From NCBI RefSeq assembly GCF_003355515.1, contig NZ_CP031367.1:434001-498000 (forward strand): 64,000 nt of DNA, read 5' to 3'. Origin of the DNA: Aliarcobacter trophiarum LMG 25534. Lineage in GTDB: Bacteria; Campylobacterota; Campylobacteria; Campylobacterales; Arcobacteraceae. A program made the translations under genes and the position numbers. Positions 7,964 to 17,496 of this stretch are shown one piece after another (the first letter of the stretch is position 1; every line of letters starts with the position of its first letter). Below the pieces are notes generated by a model. The model had not been told where the DNA came from. It ran no database searches and saw only the letters and a program-made list of their open reading frames with translations.

Positions 7964-9172
7964 ATGGAAAAAAGATTAGAAGAAGCATTAAATGAGATAA
8001 AAAGAGGAACTGCTGAGATTATTGATATAGAGGGAATTGAGAAAAATATTAAAAGATATTTCGAAACGGGTAAGACATTTTTTGTAAAAGTTGGATTTGA
8101 TCCAACTGCTCCTGATATTCATCTTGGACATACAGTTTTAATACAAAAAATGGCAACTTTCCAAAAATATGGAGCAGTAGTACAGTTTTTGATTGGAGAT
8201 TTTACTGCAACAATTGGAGACCCAACAGGAAAAAGTGAGACTAGAAAGGTTTTAAGCAAAGAGGATGTTTTAAACAATGCACAAACATATAAAGAGCAAG
8301 TTTTTAAAATATTAGACCCAGCTAAAACAGAAGTAGTATTTAATAGTACATGGTTAAATGAGTTAGGAACTGGTGGAATTATCTCTCTTGCTTCAAACCT
8401 AACAGTTGCTAGGATGCTTGAACGTGATGATTTTTCAAAAAGATATACAAGTAACACTCCAATAGCAGTAAGTGAGTTTTTATACCCTTTACTTCAAGGA
8501 TATGACTCAATAGCTTTAAAAAGTGATGTAGAGTTAGGTGGAACTGATCAAAAGTTTAATCTACTAATGGGAAGAACTCTTCAAAAAGCCTATGGTTTAA
8601 ATAAACAACAAGCAGTTTTAATGATGCCAATTTTAGAGGGTCTTGATGGAGTACAAAAGATGTCAAAATCTTTAGGAAACTATATAGGTGTTACAGATGA
8701 ACCTTTTGATATGTTTGGAAAAGTTTTATCTATAAGCGATGAACTTATGTGGAGATATTTTGAACTCCTTTCAAGTAGAAGTTTAAAAGAGATTGAAGAG
8801 CTAAAAGCTGGAGTAGAAGATGGCTCTTTTCACCCTAAAAAGATAAAAGAGGAGTTAGCAACTGAGATAGTTGATAGATTCCATGGAGTTGGTGTTGGAG
8901 TTGAAGCAAAAAAAGAGTTTGAGAGAGTTTTTGCTAAAAAAGATATTCCAACAGATATAGAAGAGTTTGTATTTAATAGTGAAGTTTGGATTTGTCAAGC
9001 TATGGTTGATAGTAAATTAGTAGATTCAACTTCTCAAGCAAGACGAGATATAAAATCAAATGCTGTATCAATTAATCAAGAGAAAATAAGTGACGATAAG
9101 ATAAACTTAAGCCTTGGAGAGTATATTATTCAAAAGGGTAAAAAAAGCTTCGTAAAAGTAATTATAAAATAA
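7964..9172 (+). CDS. tyrS: Tyrosyl-tRNA synthetase
   Basis: A 402-residue class I aminoacyl-tRNA synthetase that charges tRNA-Tyr. The ATP-binding motif HLGH is at 53-56 and KMSKS at 232-236. A C-terminal S4-like RNA-binding domain (around 340-400, with [13 protein letters not shown]) is present. Length and domain order fit the bacterial TyrS2-like group. It follows spoT after 14 bp. Confidence 0.96.
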   Translation: MEKRLEEALNEIKRGTAEIIDIEGIEKNIKRYFETGKTFFVKVGFDPTAPDIHLGHTVLIQKMATFQKYGAVVQFLIGDFTATIGDPTGKSETRKVLSKEDVLNNAQTYKEQVFKILDPAKTEVVFNSTWLNELGTGGIISLASNLTVARMLERDDFSKRYTSNTPIAVSEFLYPLLQGYDSIALKSDVELGGTDQKFNLLMGRTLQKAYGLNKQQAVLMMPILEGLDGVQKMSKSLGNYIGVTDEPFDMFGKVLSISDELMWRYFELLSSRSLKEIEELKAGVEDGSFHPKKIKEELATEIVDRFHGVGVGVEAKKEFERVFAKKDIPTDIEEFVFNSEVWICQAMVDSKLVDSTSQARRDIKSNAVSINQEKISDDKINLSLGEYIIQKGKKSFVKVIIK

Positions 9173-9182
9173 AGGGCAAGTA

Positions 9183-10262
9183 TTGAAAATAGGAAAATAT
9201 GAGATAAAACATCCAATTATTCAAGGTGGTATGGGTGTAGGAATTAGCTGGGATCAACTTGCTGGGCATGTTAGTCTTGAAGGTGGGTTAGGAGTAATTT
9301 CAGCTGTTGGAACAGGTTATTATAGAAAACTTAGCCCAAATGTAAATATTGTTATGAAAAAAGATAAGCCAAAAGAGGTTTTAAACTTTTATAGTAAAGA
9401 AGCTTTGAAAGAGATTGTTGATAATGCTAGAAAAATATGTGGTAATTTACCACTTGCAGTGAATATTTTATATGCTATAAATGATTATGGAAGAGTTGTA
9501 CGAGATGCTTGTGAAGCTGGAGCTAATATTATAATTACTGGTGCTGGAATTCCTACAAATATGCCAGAGTTTACAAAAAACTTTCCAGATGTAGCATTAG
9601 TTCCTATAGTTTCAAGTGCAAGAGCTTTAAAACTTATTTGTAAGAAATGGCAAAGATACAATAAAATTCCAGATGCAGTTATTGTTGAAGGTCCTTTAAG
9701 CGGTGGACACCAAGGTTTTAAATATGAAGATTGTTTTAAAGAAGAGTTTCAGCTAGAAAATATAGTTCCTCCTGTACTTGAAGAGGTAAAAAACTGGGGG
9801 AATATTCCAGTAATTGCTGCTGGAGGAGTTTGGAATAAAAAAGATATTGATAAGTTTTTAGCTTTAGGATGTGCTGGTGTTCAAATGGCTACAAGATTTA
9901 TTGGAACTTTTGAATGTGATGCTGATGTTAATTTTAAAAATGTACTTTTAAATGCAAAAGAGGAAGATATAGTTTTAATGGGCTCTCCTGTTGGTCTTCC
10001 AGCACGAGGAGTTAAGACAAATCTTCAATTCTCAATAGAGAATAAAACTGCTCCAAAAGTTCAATGTATATCAAACTGTGTAGCTCCTTGTAATCGTGGA
10101 ACTGAAGCAAAGATAGTTGGATATTGTATTGCTGATAGACTAGGAGCAGCATATAAAGGAGATTTAGAGACAGGGTTATTTTTCTCTGGTTCAAATGGTT
10201 ATAAGATTGATAAAATAATATCTGTTAAAGAGCTAATGGAAAAATTAACTAAAGGAGAGTAG
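9183..10262 (+). CDS. Nitronate monooxygenase family FMN protein
   Basis: A 359-residue TIM-barrel flavoprotein of the 2-nitropropane dioxygenase/nitronate monooxygenase family. It starts with a TTG codon behind AAAGGGCAAG. Visible signatures are the N-terminal PIIQGGMGVGIS, the SGGHQGF segment with the family's active-site His, and the FMN phosphate-binding region AAGGVW...ALGCAGVQMATRF. A C-terminal cysteine-containing stretch (CISNCVAPCNRGTEA) is extra and could bind metal. These enzymes oxidise alkyl nitronates; the real substrate in this group is not settled. It lies between tyrS and the amidase gene, as in Campylobacter. Confidence 0.85.
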   Translation: MKIGKYEIKHPIIQGGMGVGISWDQLAGHVSLEGGLGVISAVGTGYYRKLSPNVNIVMKKDKPKEVLNFYSKEALKEIVDNARKICGNLPLAVNILYAINDYGRVVRDACEAGANIIITGAGIPTNMPEFTKNFPDVALVPIVSSARALKLICKKWQRYNKIPDAVIVEGPLSGGHQGFKYEDCFKEEFQLENIVPPVLEEVKNWGNIPVIAAGGVWNKKDIDKFLALGCAGVQMATRFIGTFECDADVNFKNVLLNAKEEDIVLMGSPVGLPARGVKTNLQFSIENKTAPKVQCISNCVAPCNRGTEAKIVGYCIADRLGAAYKGDLETGLFFSGSNGYKIDKIISVKELMEKLTKGE

Positions 10263-10264
10263 TT

Positions 10265-12007
10265 ATTTTAGCAAAATTCTTTATCTGCCTAGCCCTTATT
10301 ATAAATATATCCTTCGCCTCTAGCCTTGAAGAGCAGTATAAAGAGGCAAGGATAGAGTTTTTAAAATCATCTTTGAGAAAAGATGAAACTCAAAAGATAA
10401 ATGATTTAAAAAAGATTATAGAGTTAGGTAAAAAATTAAATAAAGATGTAAGACCTGATGAGAAAAAACTATCAGTTTTAAGTAAAAATAGTAAACTTTC
10501 AAATTCTAAAACTATTCAAAATACTCAAAATAAACAACAAAATATTTTATACTCTATTAAAAATGTAACAACTTCAAATAACTCTATAATAGTTGATTTT
10601 AATGTTGATATAAAAAAAGATGATATCAAGTTTTTTGAGTTAAAACCTTCACCTTTATATAGAGATGTTTTTGATATAAATGGTTATTTTAAAGATGCTC
10701 TTGCTACAAAACTAACAATTCAAGGGGAAGAACAAATTACAATTGGTCAGTTTAAACCAGATGTTTTAAGAATAGTTGTATCAGGTAATAGTAATCCTGA
10801 TACATCTTATAGAGTAGGGAAAAGACAACTAATAATAGATATAAATAGTAAACAAACAGCTAAAAAAATAGAACCAATAAAAGAGACTTCAAAACCAACA
10901 GTTGTAGCTACACAAAATAGTGATGATAAGATAGATTTAGTAAATGCTATTCGTTCTATCTCTTCAAATGAAGATAAAATTACTATAAAATTTAATAAAA
11001 AAATTTCAAAAAATGATTTAAAATATACTACACTTAAACAAAATGGTAATTTTGAGTATATTTTTGATATTACTGGAAAATATAAATATACAGAACCTAC
11101 GAAGTTAATATTAAATAGTATAGATAAAGTTATTACAACTGATAATAAGAATAGTGTAAGAGTAAGATTAATAGATAAAAATAAACCTAAGATTAAATAT
11201 GTTTTGACACAAAATGAGATAACTATAGAAGTTTTAGAAAATACAAAAACATCTAAAGAACAAACTTCTCCAATAGCAAATACTAATACTAAACCTGTTA
11301 CAAAACAAGTTCAAAATACAAAAAGTACAAATAAAACTATTGTTATAGATGCTGGTCATGGTGGAGATGATGTTGGTGCAGTTGGACCAAATAAAGAGTA
11401 TGAAAAGGTAATAAATTTAGAAGTAGCAAAATACCTTGATAATATTTTAAAACAAAGAGGTTACAAAGTCTATTTAACTCGTTCAACTGATAAATTTATA
11501 AAAGTTATGGATAGAACAATTTTAGCAAATGAGAAAAATGCTGATTTATTTATTTCAATACACACAAACTCTATGCCCAAAGAGAAAGCTAGTAGTACAA
11601 GTGGTATTGAGACATTTTTCTTAAGTCCAGCAAGAAGTGAAAGAGCAAAAAGGGTAGCTGCTCTTGAGAATAAAGATGATATTAGAGAGATGAGTGAGAG
11701 TTCAAAAAATGTTTTTCTTGAGAGTTTAAATAGACCAAGAATTACAGCTTCACATAAGTTTGCAATAGATGTACAATCTGGACTTTTACAAGCTGCTAGA
11801 ACAAAATATAAAGATACAAAGGATACAGGTGTAAAAGAGGGTCCATTTTGGGTCTTAGTTGGTGCTCAAATGCCATCTATTCTTATTGAGCTAGGTTTTA
11901 TATCTCATCCTGTTGAGAGTAAAAGATTATATGAAAGAGATTATCAACAACTTTTAGCAAATGGTATTGCTAATGGAATAGATTCTTACTTTCTAAAAAA
12001 TCCTTAA
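10265..12007 (+). CDS. N-acetylmuramoyl-L-alanine amidase with AMIN domains, ATT start
   Basis: A periplasmic zinc amidase that cleaves the peptide from muramic acid during cell separation. From the proposed ATT start at 10265 it has 580 residues: signal peptide (FFICLALIINISFASS), two AMIN-like beta regions (about 90-165 and 215-295), a Thr/Lys-rich linker, and an Amidase_3 domain from about 357. Zinc and catalytic residues are visible in AGHGGDD, YEKVINLE, SIHTN and LIELGF. No ATG, GTG or TTG occurs upstream in frame. The only one, TTG at 10373, would delete the signal peptide. AAGGAG lies at 10252-10257, 7 bp before the ATT. Confidence 0.9.
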   Translation: MLAKFFICLALIINISFASSLEEQYKEARIEFLKSSLRKDETQKINDLKKIIELGKKLNKDVRPDEKKLSVLSKNSKLSNSKTIQNTQNKQQNILYSIKNVTTSNNSIIVDFNVDIKKDDIKFFELKPSPLYRDVFDINGYFKDALATKLTIQGEEQITIGQFKPDVLRIVVSGNSNPDTSYRVGKRQLIIDINSKQTAKKIEPIKETSKPTVVATQNSDDKIDLVNAIRSISSNEDKITIKFNKKISKNDLKYTTLKQNGNFEYIFDITGKYKYTEPTKLILNSIDKVITTDNKNSVRVRLIDKNKPKIKYVLTQNEITIEVLENTKTSKEQTSPIANTNTKPVTKQVQNTKSTNKTIVIDAGHGGDDVGAVGPNKEYEKVINLEVAKYLDNILKQRGYKVYLTRSTDKFIKVMDRTILANEKNADLFISIHTNSMPKEKASSTSGIETFFLSPARSERAKRVAALENKDDIREMSESSKNVFLESLNRPRITASHKFAIDVQSGLLQAARTKYKDTKDTGVKEGPFWVLVGAQMPSILIELGFISHPVESKRLYERDYQQLLANGIANGIDSYFLKNP

Positions 12008-12413
12008 TCTGAGATACTAATACTTTTTGCATTGATTTTATCTTTGGTAGTTTTTTTAGTGAAAAGAATTTTACTTTTGAATTCTCCCAAGATAGATATT
12101 CACTTTTTAAACTATTCCCAACAAAATATCTATCTAAATTCTCTATATTTGAAGCATTAACAAGCCAAATTCCAATATCTTTATCTTTATTTAGCTGTTC
12201 AAAATACTCTTCAAAGAGTTCAATATCTATTGATATTGAACTCTCTTCAAAGAACTCTCTTTTTGCACACATAAAGGCACTTTCGTTTCTTCTTTTTGTT
12301 CCTTTTAGACAACCCCATTTATCATCACTAGCAACATCCAAACACAAAAGGATTTTGATACTTTTTTTTGTTACTAAATATGGAACTATACCATATGTTT
12401 TTGATTGACTCAT
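11970..12413 (-). CDS. NUDIX hydrolase
   Basis: A 147-residue protein with a Nudix box GX5EX7REX2EE near residues 38-60 (GTKRRNESAFMCAKREFFEES); the usual Gly after EE is Ser. Nudix enzymes cleave nucleoside diphosphates linked to other groups; the substrate cannot be told from sequence. The N-terminus (YGIVPYLV) fits small diadenosine-polyphosphate or nucleotide hydrolases. It converges with the amidase gene and overlaps its 3' end by 38 bp. It lies downstream of the permease gene's opposite-facing start region without an obvious own promoter. Confidence 0.8.
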   Translation of the reverse strand: MSQSKTYGIVPYLVTKKSIKILLCLDVASDDKWGCLKGTKRRNESAFMCAKREFFEESSISIDIELFEEYFEQLNKDKDIGIWLVNASNIENLDRYFVGNSLKSEYLSWENSKVKFFSLKKLPKIKSMQKVLVSQIKDFLESKNLFH

Positions 12414-12424
12414 TTTATTAAATC

Positions 12425-13492
12425 CTATATGGTTTTTATTTTAATTTTGTAAATATAAAATGCCAAAGTAAACCAAATAGCAATTGGTAATAATAAAGAT
12501 AACTCAGGATTTAAAACTCCTGAACTTGTAATCTTATATAAAAAGAAGAAAATTCCCCAAATAATCAAAGTACCAAAAATACCAAAAGATACAAATGCTC
12601 CTAGCCTAAAAAATCTACTATTTAAAGAGCTATATGCAAAGACTAAAAAAAGAATAGGAATTACAAAAAATGGAACAAATAGCTGATTATAAATATTTCC
12701 TCTTATTTTTGAAGTATTTACCCCTTGTTTTTCAAGTAAAAACATTGCATTTATAGCATCTAATAAAGATGATTCATTTCTTGCTTCATATACATTGTCT
12801 AATATCTTTGGTTGAAAACCATCTAGTGTATTTAAAAATTTCTCATATCTGATTGTGAGTTTAGAATTCATATCAATATCTTTTGGTTTTGTAGTAACTT
12901 TTGCATCTACAACATACCATTTGTTATTTTGGAAATATGCTTTTTGTGCAACAATAGTCTCAATAACATCTTTCCCATCTATTTTAAAAATATGTATATT
13001 TTCAGCCTTTTTTTCTAATGGGAAAAGTTTTTGGAAATAGACAAAATTATCATTATATTTCAAAAATATATCACTCTTTGTACTTGAAAAATACTCATTT
13101 TCCAAAATCTTCTTTTTTTGTTCATAAGAGTATGCTAAAGGGGTCATTTGTAGTACGATTAAGATAAATAAGAAGATTAAACCCAAAGATAATACAGGAA
13201 GAAATATATCTCCTTTCTTTGCTCCTAAAGAGTAAAAAGCAACATATTCATTATTTTTAATAAGTATTATTAAAGTTGTAATCCAAGCAAAAACTATAGA
13301 TAAAGGAAGAGTTAAAGTAAGTGTAAAAAATCCATTATAAAATATATATAATAGTTGTAAATTTGCTGATTGTGGAAGAGATTTGAAGTTTTGTAAAAAA
13401 TCAATTCCTACAAAAAATATCTCTAAAGATAGTAAAATTATAATAAAGTTTTTAAGATATTTTTCAATTATATATTTTGTTAATATTCTCAT
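12425..13492 (-). CDS. LPS export permease, LptF/LptG family
   Basis: A 355-residue YjgP/YjgQ protein: three N-terminal membrane helices, a periplasmic beta-jellyroll region (about 120-245), then three C-terminal helices. The start (RILTKYIIEKYLKNF) is typical. LptF and LptG form the inner-membrane channel that, with the LptB ATPase, moves lipooligosaccharide towards the outer membrane. It lies 1 bp after pth on the same strand, the order rplY-pth-permease also known from Campylobacter. Which of the two paralogs this is I cannot decide. Confidence 0.88.
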   Translation of the reverse strand: MRILTKYIIEKYLKNFIIILLSLEIFFVGIDFLQNFKSLPQSANLQLLYIFYNGFFTLTLTLPLSIVFAWITTLIILIKNNEYVAFYSLGAKKGDIFLPVLSLGLIFLFILIVLQMTPLAYSYEQKKKILENEYFSSTKSDIFLKYNDNFVYFQKLFPLEKKAENIHIFKIDGKDVIETIVAQKAYFQNNKWYVVDAKVTTKPKDIDMNSKLTIRYEKFLNTLDGFQPKILDNVYEARNESSLLDAINAMFLLEKQGVNTSKIRGNIYNQLFVPFFVIPILFLVFAYSSLNSRFFRLGAFVSFGIFGTLIIWGIFFFLYKITSSGVLNPELSLLLPIAIWFTLAFYIYKIKIKTI

Positions 13493-13493
13493 T

Positions 13494-14054
13494 TTATCTC
13501 AATTTTAATGTAAATTTAGCTTTAACTTCATCAATATCAGACTCTTTTAAAGCATTAATTGCTTTAGCTACATGAGGAATTATTGTTTTATTTAACTCTT
13601 CAAACTCTATTTTACTAAAATCACTTAAAACATAATTTGCAACATCATCCTTATCTTGCGGTTTTCCAATTCCAATTCTAACTCGTATATAATCTTTGCT
13701 TATGTGACTATCCAAAGATCTTAAGCCATTGTGTCCACCATGTCCACCACCTATTTTAAACTTAACAGTTCCAAAAGGTAAATCTATATCATCGTGAATA
13801 ATAATAATATTTTCTAAATCAACTTTGTAATAGTCCATAATTGCACGAACGGCAACTCCTGAATTATTCATATATGTAGTTGGTTTAGAAAATAGATTAT
13901 ATCCTGCTTTTAAAAGAGTTGATTGAAAATTTGAGTTAGTAATAGAAGTTATATTTAGATTTTTAGTCATAAAATCTACGACTAAAAATCCAATGTTGTG
14001 TCTTGTATTTTGGTATTTTTCACCAATATTTCCAAGACCAACAATTAAATACAT
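13494..14054 (-). CDS. pth: Peptidyl-tRNA hydrolase
   Basis: A 186-residue enzyme that frees tRNA from prematurely released peptidyl-tRNA. It shows the Pth signatures VGLGN at residues 5-9, NTRHNIGF with catalytic His19, KPTTYMNNSG and HDDIDLPFG, plus GGGHGGHNGL. The length is normal. It is transcribed with rplY (9 bp upstream) and the LptF/G-type permease. Confidence 0.96.
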   Translation of the reverse strand: MYLIVGLGNIGEKYQNTRHNIGFLVVDFMTKNLNITSITNSNFQSTLLKAGYNLFSKPTTYMNNSGVAVRAIMDYYKVDLENIIIIHDDIDLPFGTVKFKIGGGHGGHNGLRSLDSHISKDYIRVRIGIGKPQDKDDVANYVLSDFSKIEFEELNKTIIPHVAKAINALKESDIDEVKAKFTLKLR

Positions 14055-14063
14055 ATCTTTTAA

Positions 14064-14600
14064 TTATTTAGCTTTAATTACGCCAACGATTGGAACTCGT
14101 GGGTCTAAATAACAATCAACATCTGCTGGAAGTGTAATATCTCTTAAAAGGATATTATCTCCAGTATCTAAATTTGTAACATCTAAAGTGATGTTATTTG
14201 GTAAATTCTCAATTGTACATTTAACTGGAATTCTTCTAGTATGTAGCATTAAAAGACCTTTGTTTTTAAGACCTTTTGCACTTCCAGTTACTGCAACTGG
14301 GATAAAATATGAAGCTCTAACACCTTTTTGAGCAACCATTAAATCAACATGTAGTAACTCAGAAGTAATAGCATCTTTTTGATACTCTTTTACTACTACG
14401 CTTAAAACTTTTCCATCTACTTTTACATCAAAAGCTAAAGTAGTTTTATTTTTTAAATATTTAATATACTCATTTCTTTTAAATGCTGCAGAAATGTTTT
14501 CAAGACCTTTTCCGTAGATATTTGCAATTAAATATCCATCTTTTCTTAGTGCCTTTACTGCTGGTTTTGTTATACTATCTCTTAAGATACCCTCTAACAT
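14064..14600 (-). CDS. rplY: 50S ribosomal protein L25 (Ctc/TL5 form)
   Basis: A 178-residue 5S-rRNA-binding protein: an N-terminal L25 beta-barrel (about 1-90) followed by the C-terminal TL5/Ctc domain with [14 protein letters not shown]. The ATG has AAAGGAT upstream and a good -10 element at 14635-14640. It heads the operon with pth and the permease gene. Confidence 0.93.
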   Translation of the reverse strand: MLEGILRDSITKPAVKALRKDGYLIANIYGKGLENISAAFKRNEYIKYLKNKTTLAFDVKVDGKVLSVVVKEYQKDAITSELLHVDLMVAQKGVRASYFIPVAVTGSAKGLKNKGLLMLHTRRIPVKCTIENLPNNITLDVTNLDTGDNILLRDITLPADVDCYLDPRVPIVGVIKAK

Positions 14601-14634
14601 TTTTAATCCTTTGTTTTATTTTAATAAGGACGGG

Positions 14635-14640
14635 ATTATA
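14635..14640 (-). promoter_or_regulatory. -10 element of the rplY operon
   Basis: On the minus strand the bases read TATAAT within TATATAATCCC, placing transcription start near 14628 and giving a leader of about 28 bases before the rplY ATG at 14600. No clear -35 is seen, which is normal for this phylum. Confidence 0.55.
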
Positions 14641-14760
14641 TAAAAAAATTTATAAAAATTTGGTTAAACTATAAAACTTTTACTAGTTCTGCAATCTTTT
14701 CTTAATAAAATAAGTTTTTGATAATTTTTAAAAAAAGAAGATAACCAAGTAAAACTAGAA

Positions 14761-14766
14761 TATAAT
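14761..14766 (+). promoter_or_regulatory. -10 element of the phosphate transporter gene
   Basis: TATAAT preceded by GAA, 30 bp before the ATG at 14796, with AAGGA at 14784-14788. It lies in the 195-bp divergent intergenic region shared with the rplY operon. I see no PHO-box-like repeat there. Confidence 0.55.
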
Positions 14767-14795
14767 AGTAAAATTTTTTATATAAGGATAAATCG

Positions 14796-16280
14796 ATGTC
14801 AGTCTTGTGGGATGCCTTAAACAACATAGATAAAATTACTATTGCTTTGTTGATTTTGTCATTAAGTATTGCACTTTTTTATGAAATGATAAATGGATTT
14901 CATGACACAGCAAATGCAGTTGCTATGATAATATACACAAACTCTATGAAAGCTGGATACTCTGTAATCATGGCTGGAATTATGAACTTTTTAGGTGTTC
15001 TTCTAGGTGGAATTGGTGTTGCTTATGTTATTGTACATTTGCTACCGCTTGATATTATGGTCTCTTCAAATCAAAGTGCAACTTTGGTGATGATTTTTTC
15101 ACTATTAATCTCTGCTGTTATTTGGAATTTAGGAACATGGTATTTTGGTCTTCCAGTTTCAAGCTCTCACTCTTTGATTGGCTCAATTATTGGAGTTAGT
15201 ATTGCATTTGGTATGCTAAATGGTTTTACCTTTTCACAAAGTGTAAATTGGAAAGTTGTTTATGGAATTTTGACAGTATTGGCTCTTTCTCCTCTTTTGG
15301 GTTTTGGTTTTGCATTTTTGCTTATGAAAGTTTCAAGAAAAACTATAAAACATCCAAAATTTTATAAAACTCCTGTTATTGGAGACAAAAAAAAGAAGCC
15401 AAATTTTTGGATGAGAACAGGAATAATATTAACAGGAGCAGGAGTTAGTTTTGCGCATGGTTCAAATGATGGGCAAAAAGGAATAGGTCTTATTATGATT
15501 ATTCTGATTGGAATTTTACCAACTTATTATGCTTTAAATATGGAAGCTCATCAATATAAAATTATGCAAACTAGAGATAGTGCAGCAAATTTATCAAAAT
15601 TTTATGCGGATAATAAAGATACTATTACAAACTTTATTGAGAAAAAACAACTTACTAGTGCATTGAAGATTGAGAATAAAATTGCAGAGTGTAATATTAA
15701 TAAAGTACACAATACAACACTAGAAATTTCTAATAAACTAGATGGTTTAAAATCTTATTCTGAGCTATCAAAAAGTGATAGATGGAAAATCCATACTGCA
15801 GTTTTGTGTTCTGATAACTTCTTTGGACAAGTTGAAAGAGCATATAAATCAATAGATAATGATAAATCAAACTATATATCTGATCAAAGAAAACAGTTAA
15901 TAACATCTACTGAATATGTACCATTTTGGGTTATTTTTGCAGTTGCTTTGATGCTTGGTATTGGAACTATGATAGGATATAAAAGAGTTGTTCATACTAT
16001 TGGTGAGAAAATAGGTTCAAAACCAATAAATCATATGCAAGGTGCTGTTGCACAAGCTATGGCTATGATTACAATTTTATTGGCAAACTTTGCACATGCT
16101 CCTGTTAGTACTACTCATATAGTTTCAAGCTCTGTTGCTGGAACAATGGTGGCTGAACCAGAAGGAGGAGTTCAGAAAAAAACTATAAATACAATTTTAA
16201 TAGCATGGGCTATTACTTTACCTGTCACATCTTTGATGGGAGCAGGTATTTACATAGTTTTAAACTATTTTATGAGTTAA
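14796..16280 (+). CDS. Inorganic phosphate transporter, PiT family
   Basis: A 494-residue membrane protein of the PiT/Pho-4 type that imports phosphate with a cation. Two homologous halves are visible: the first carries NGFHDTANAVA and the GLPVSSSHSLIGS motif, the second FAHGSNDGQKGIG and, near the end, LANFAHAPVSTTHIVSS. A hydrophilic insert of about 100 residues (roughly 250-360) rich in charged residues separates them, as in E. coli PitA. It has its own promoter. Confidence 0.92.
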   Translation: MSVLWDALNNIDKITIALLILSLSIALFYEMINGFHDTANAVAMIIYTNSMKAGYSVIMAGIMNFLGVLLGGIGVAYVIVHLLPLDIMVSSNQSATLVMIFSLLISAVIWNLGTWYFGLPVSSSHSLIGSIIGVSIAFGMLNGFTFSQSVNWKVVYGILTVLALSPLLGFGFAFLLMKVSRKTIKHPKFYKTPVIGDKKKKPNFWMRTGIILTGAGVSFAHGSNDGQKGIGLIMIILIGILPTYYALNMEAHQYKIMQTRDSAANLSKFYADNKDTITNFIEKKQLTSALKIENKIAECNINKVHNTTLEISNKLDGLKSYSELSKSDRWKIHTAVLCSDNFFGQVERAYKSIDNDKSNYISDQRKQLITSTEYVPFWVIFAVALMLGIGTMIGYKRVVHTIGEKIGSKPINHMQGAVAQAMAMITILLANFAHAPVSTTHIVSSSVAGTMVAEPEGGVQKKTINTILIAWAITLPVTSLMGAGIYIVLNYFMS

Positions 16281-16331
16281 AATATAGGTTTATTAGTTAA
16301 ACTATAATAAAAACCAAAAAAGGATTAAGAA

Positions 16332-16637
16332 ATGGCATATATTTTACAAGTAGATTTCCCACATAGTGGAATTTTTGGAAAAGAGTTTAGTGAAGCATTT
16401 ACAGATTTGGCAAAAGATATAGCAAATGAAGATGGTCTTTTATGGAAAATATGGACTGAAAATAAAGATGAAAAAATTGCTGGTGGGATTTACTATTTCA
16501 AAGATTTAACAAATGCAAATAGATATTTAGAAAAACATACAAAAAGGCTAGAAAGTTTTGGATACAAAGATATAAGAGCCAAAATATTTGAAGCAAATTT
16601 ACCTTTAAGTAAAATTTGTAAGGCTAGTTTTTTATAA
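16332..16637 (+). CDS. YdhR-like monooxygenase-fold protein
   Basis: A 101-residue protein resembling the YdhR family (ferredoxin-like fold, dimeric alpha-beta barrel). It has the N-terminal LQVDFPHSG, LLWKIWTENKD and GGIYYFKDL segments typical of that group. The biochemical role of the family is not established; a small-molecule monooxygenase or quinone-related function has been suggested. A TATAAT at 16303-16308 and AAGGAT before the ATG give it its own promoter and ribosome binding site. Confidence 0.75.
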   Translation: MAYILQVDFPHSGIFGKEFSEAFTDLAKDIANEDGLLWKIWTENKDEKIAGGIYYFKDLTNANRYLEKHTKRLESFGYKDIRAKIFEANLPLSKICKASFL

Positions 16638-16644
16638 GATTTTT

Positions 16645-16667
16645 CTATGCCAAGAAATTTGGCATAG
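16645..16667. terminator. Inverted repeat between convergent genes, possible terminator
   Basis: A perfect 9-bp stem, CTATGCCAA pairing with TTGGCATAG around a GAAAT loop, in the 39-bp gap between the YdhR-like gene and kdsA, which converge here. Neither side has a strong T-tract after the stem, so efficiency as an intrinsic terminator is uncertain, but position and symmetry fit a bidirectional one. Confidence 0.5.
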
Positions 16668-16676
16668 AGCTATACT

Positions 16677-17477
16677 TTAGTTTCCTAAAGCATCTTTAAT
16701 AGCAAAAATCTCATTTATAGTTTTATATAAAGTATCAATATGAAGCATATTTGGACCATCACTTTTTGCTACTTTAGGGTCGATATGTGTCTCAAAGAAA
16801 AATCCATCAACCCCAACACTAGCAGCAGCTCTTGCCATATATGGAACAAATGAGCTATTTCCACCAGTTGTTCCACCAGTGCTTGGAATTTGCACACTAT
16901 GAGTTGCATCAAAAATTACAGGAGCATATTGTCTTAAAAGAAGTAGATTTCTCATATCTACAACTAAAGCACCATATCCAAAAGTATTTCCTCTTTCACA
17001 AAGCCAAACTCCAGCTTTTTCACTATTTTCATAATTTACTTCACTTATTCCTCTTGTATTTAAAACTTTTTCAACAGGGTGTTTCATAGCATCAGCAGCT
17101 AGAAATTGCCCTTTTTTGATATTTATTTTTGCAGGAGTTTTAGCAGCAGCTACTAGTAAATCAGTCTGTCTACACAAAAATGCTGGAATTTGTAGAATAT
17201 CCATAATTTCACCAGCAGGTGCAGCTTGATAAGATTCGTGAATATCTGTAACTACTTTGTAGCCAAACTCTTTTTTGATTTTTTCAAATATTTTTAAACC
17301 TTCATCAAGTCCTGGACCTCTAAAAGAGCTTAAGCTTGTTCTATTTGCTTTATCAAAACTAGCTTTAAAGTAAAAATCTACTCTTTTATCTTCACTAAGA
17401 GGTTTTAATCTCTCTGCAATTTTTAAAACTGTATCCATATCTTCTAAAACACATGGTCCTGTCATAATTGTAATCAT
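16677..17477 (-). CDS. kdsA: 3-deoxy-8-phosphooctulonate (KDO-8-P) synthase
   Basis: A 266-residue TIM-barrel enzyme that condenses phosphoenolpyruvate with arabinose 5-phosphate to KDO-8-phosphate, the first KDO step for LOS. Family segments present: GPCVLED, YFKASFDKANRTS, SFRGPGLDEGL, VTDIHE, IPAFLCRQTDLL and FDATHSVQ. Length is normal. It lies downstream of an EamA transporter gene on the same strand. Confidence 0.95.
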   Translation of the reverse strand: MITIMTGPCVLEDMDTVLKIAERLKPLSEDKRVDFYFKASFDKANRTSLSSFRGPGLDEGLKIFEKIKKEFGYKVVTDIHESYQAAPAGEIMDILQIPAFLCRQTDLLVAAAKTPAKINIKKGQFLAADAMKHPVEKVLNTRGISEVNYENSEKAGVWLCERGNTFGYGALVVDMRNLLLLRQYAPVIFDATHSVQIPSTGGTTGGNSSFVPYMARAAASVGVDGFFFETHIDPKVAKSDGPNMLHIDTLYKTINEIFAIKDALGN

Positions 17478-17496
17478 ATTAAATATATTCCTTTTA

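Noticed and set aside
10373-12007. TTG at 10373 as the start of the amidase gene
   Set aside because: It would remove the clear signal peptide encoded directly upstream in the same frame and has no ribosome binding site.
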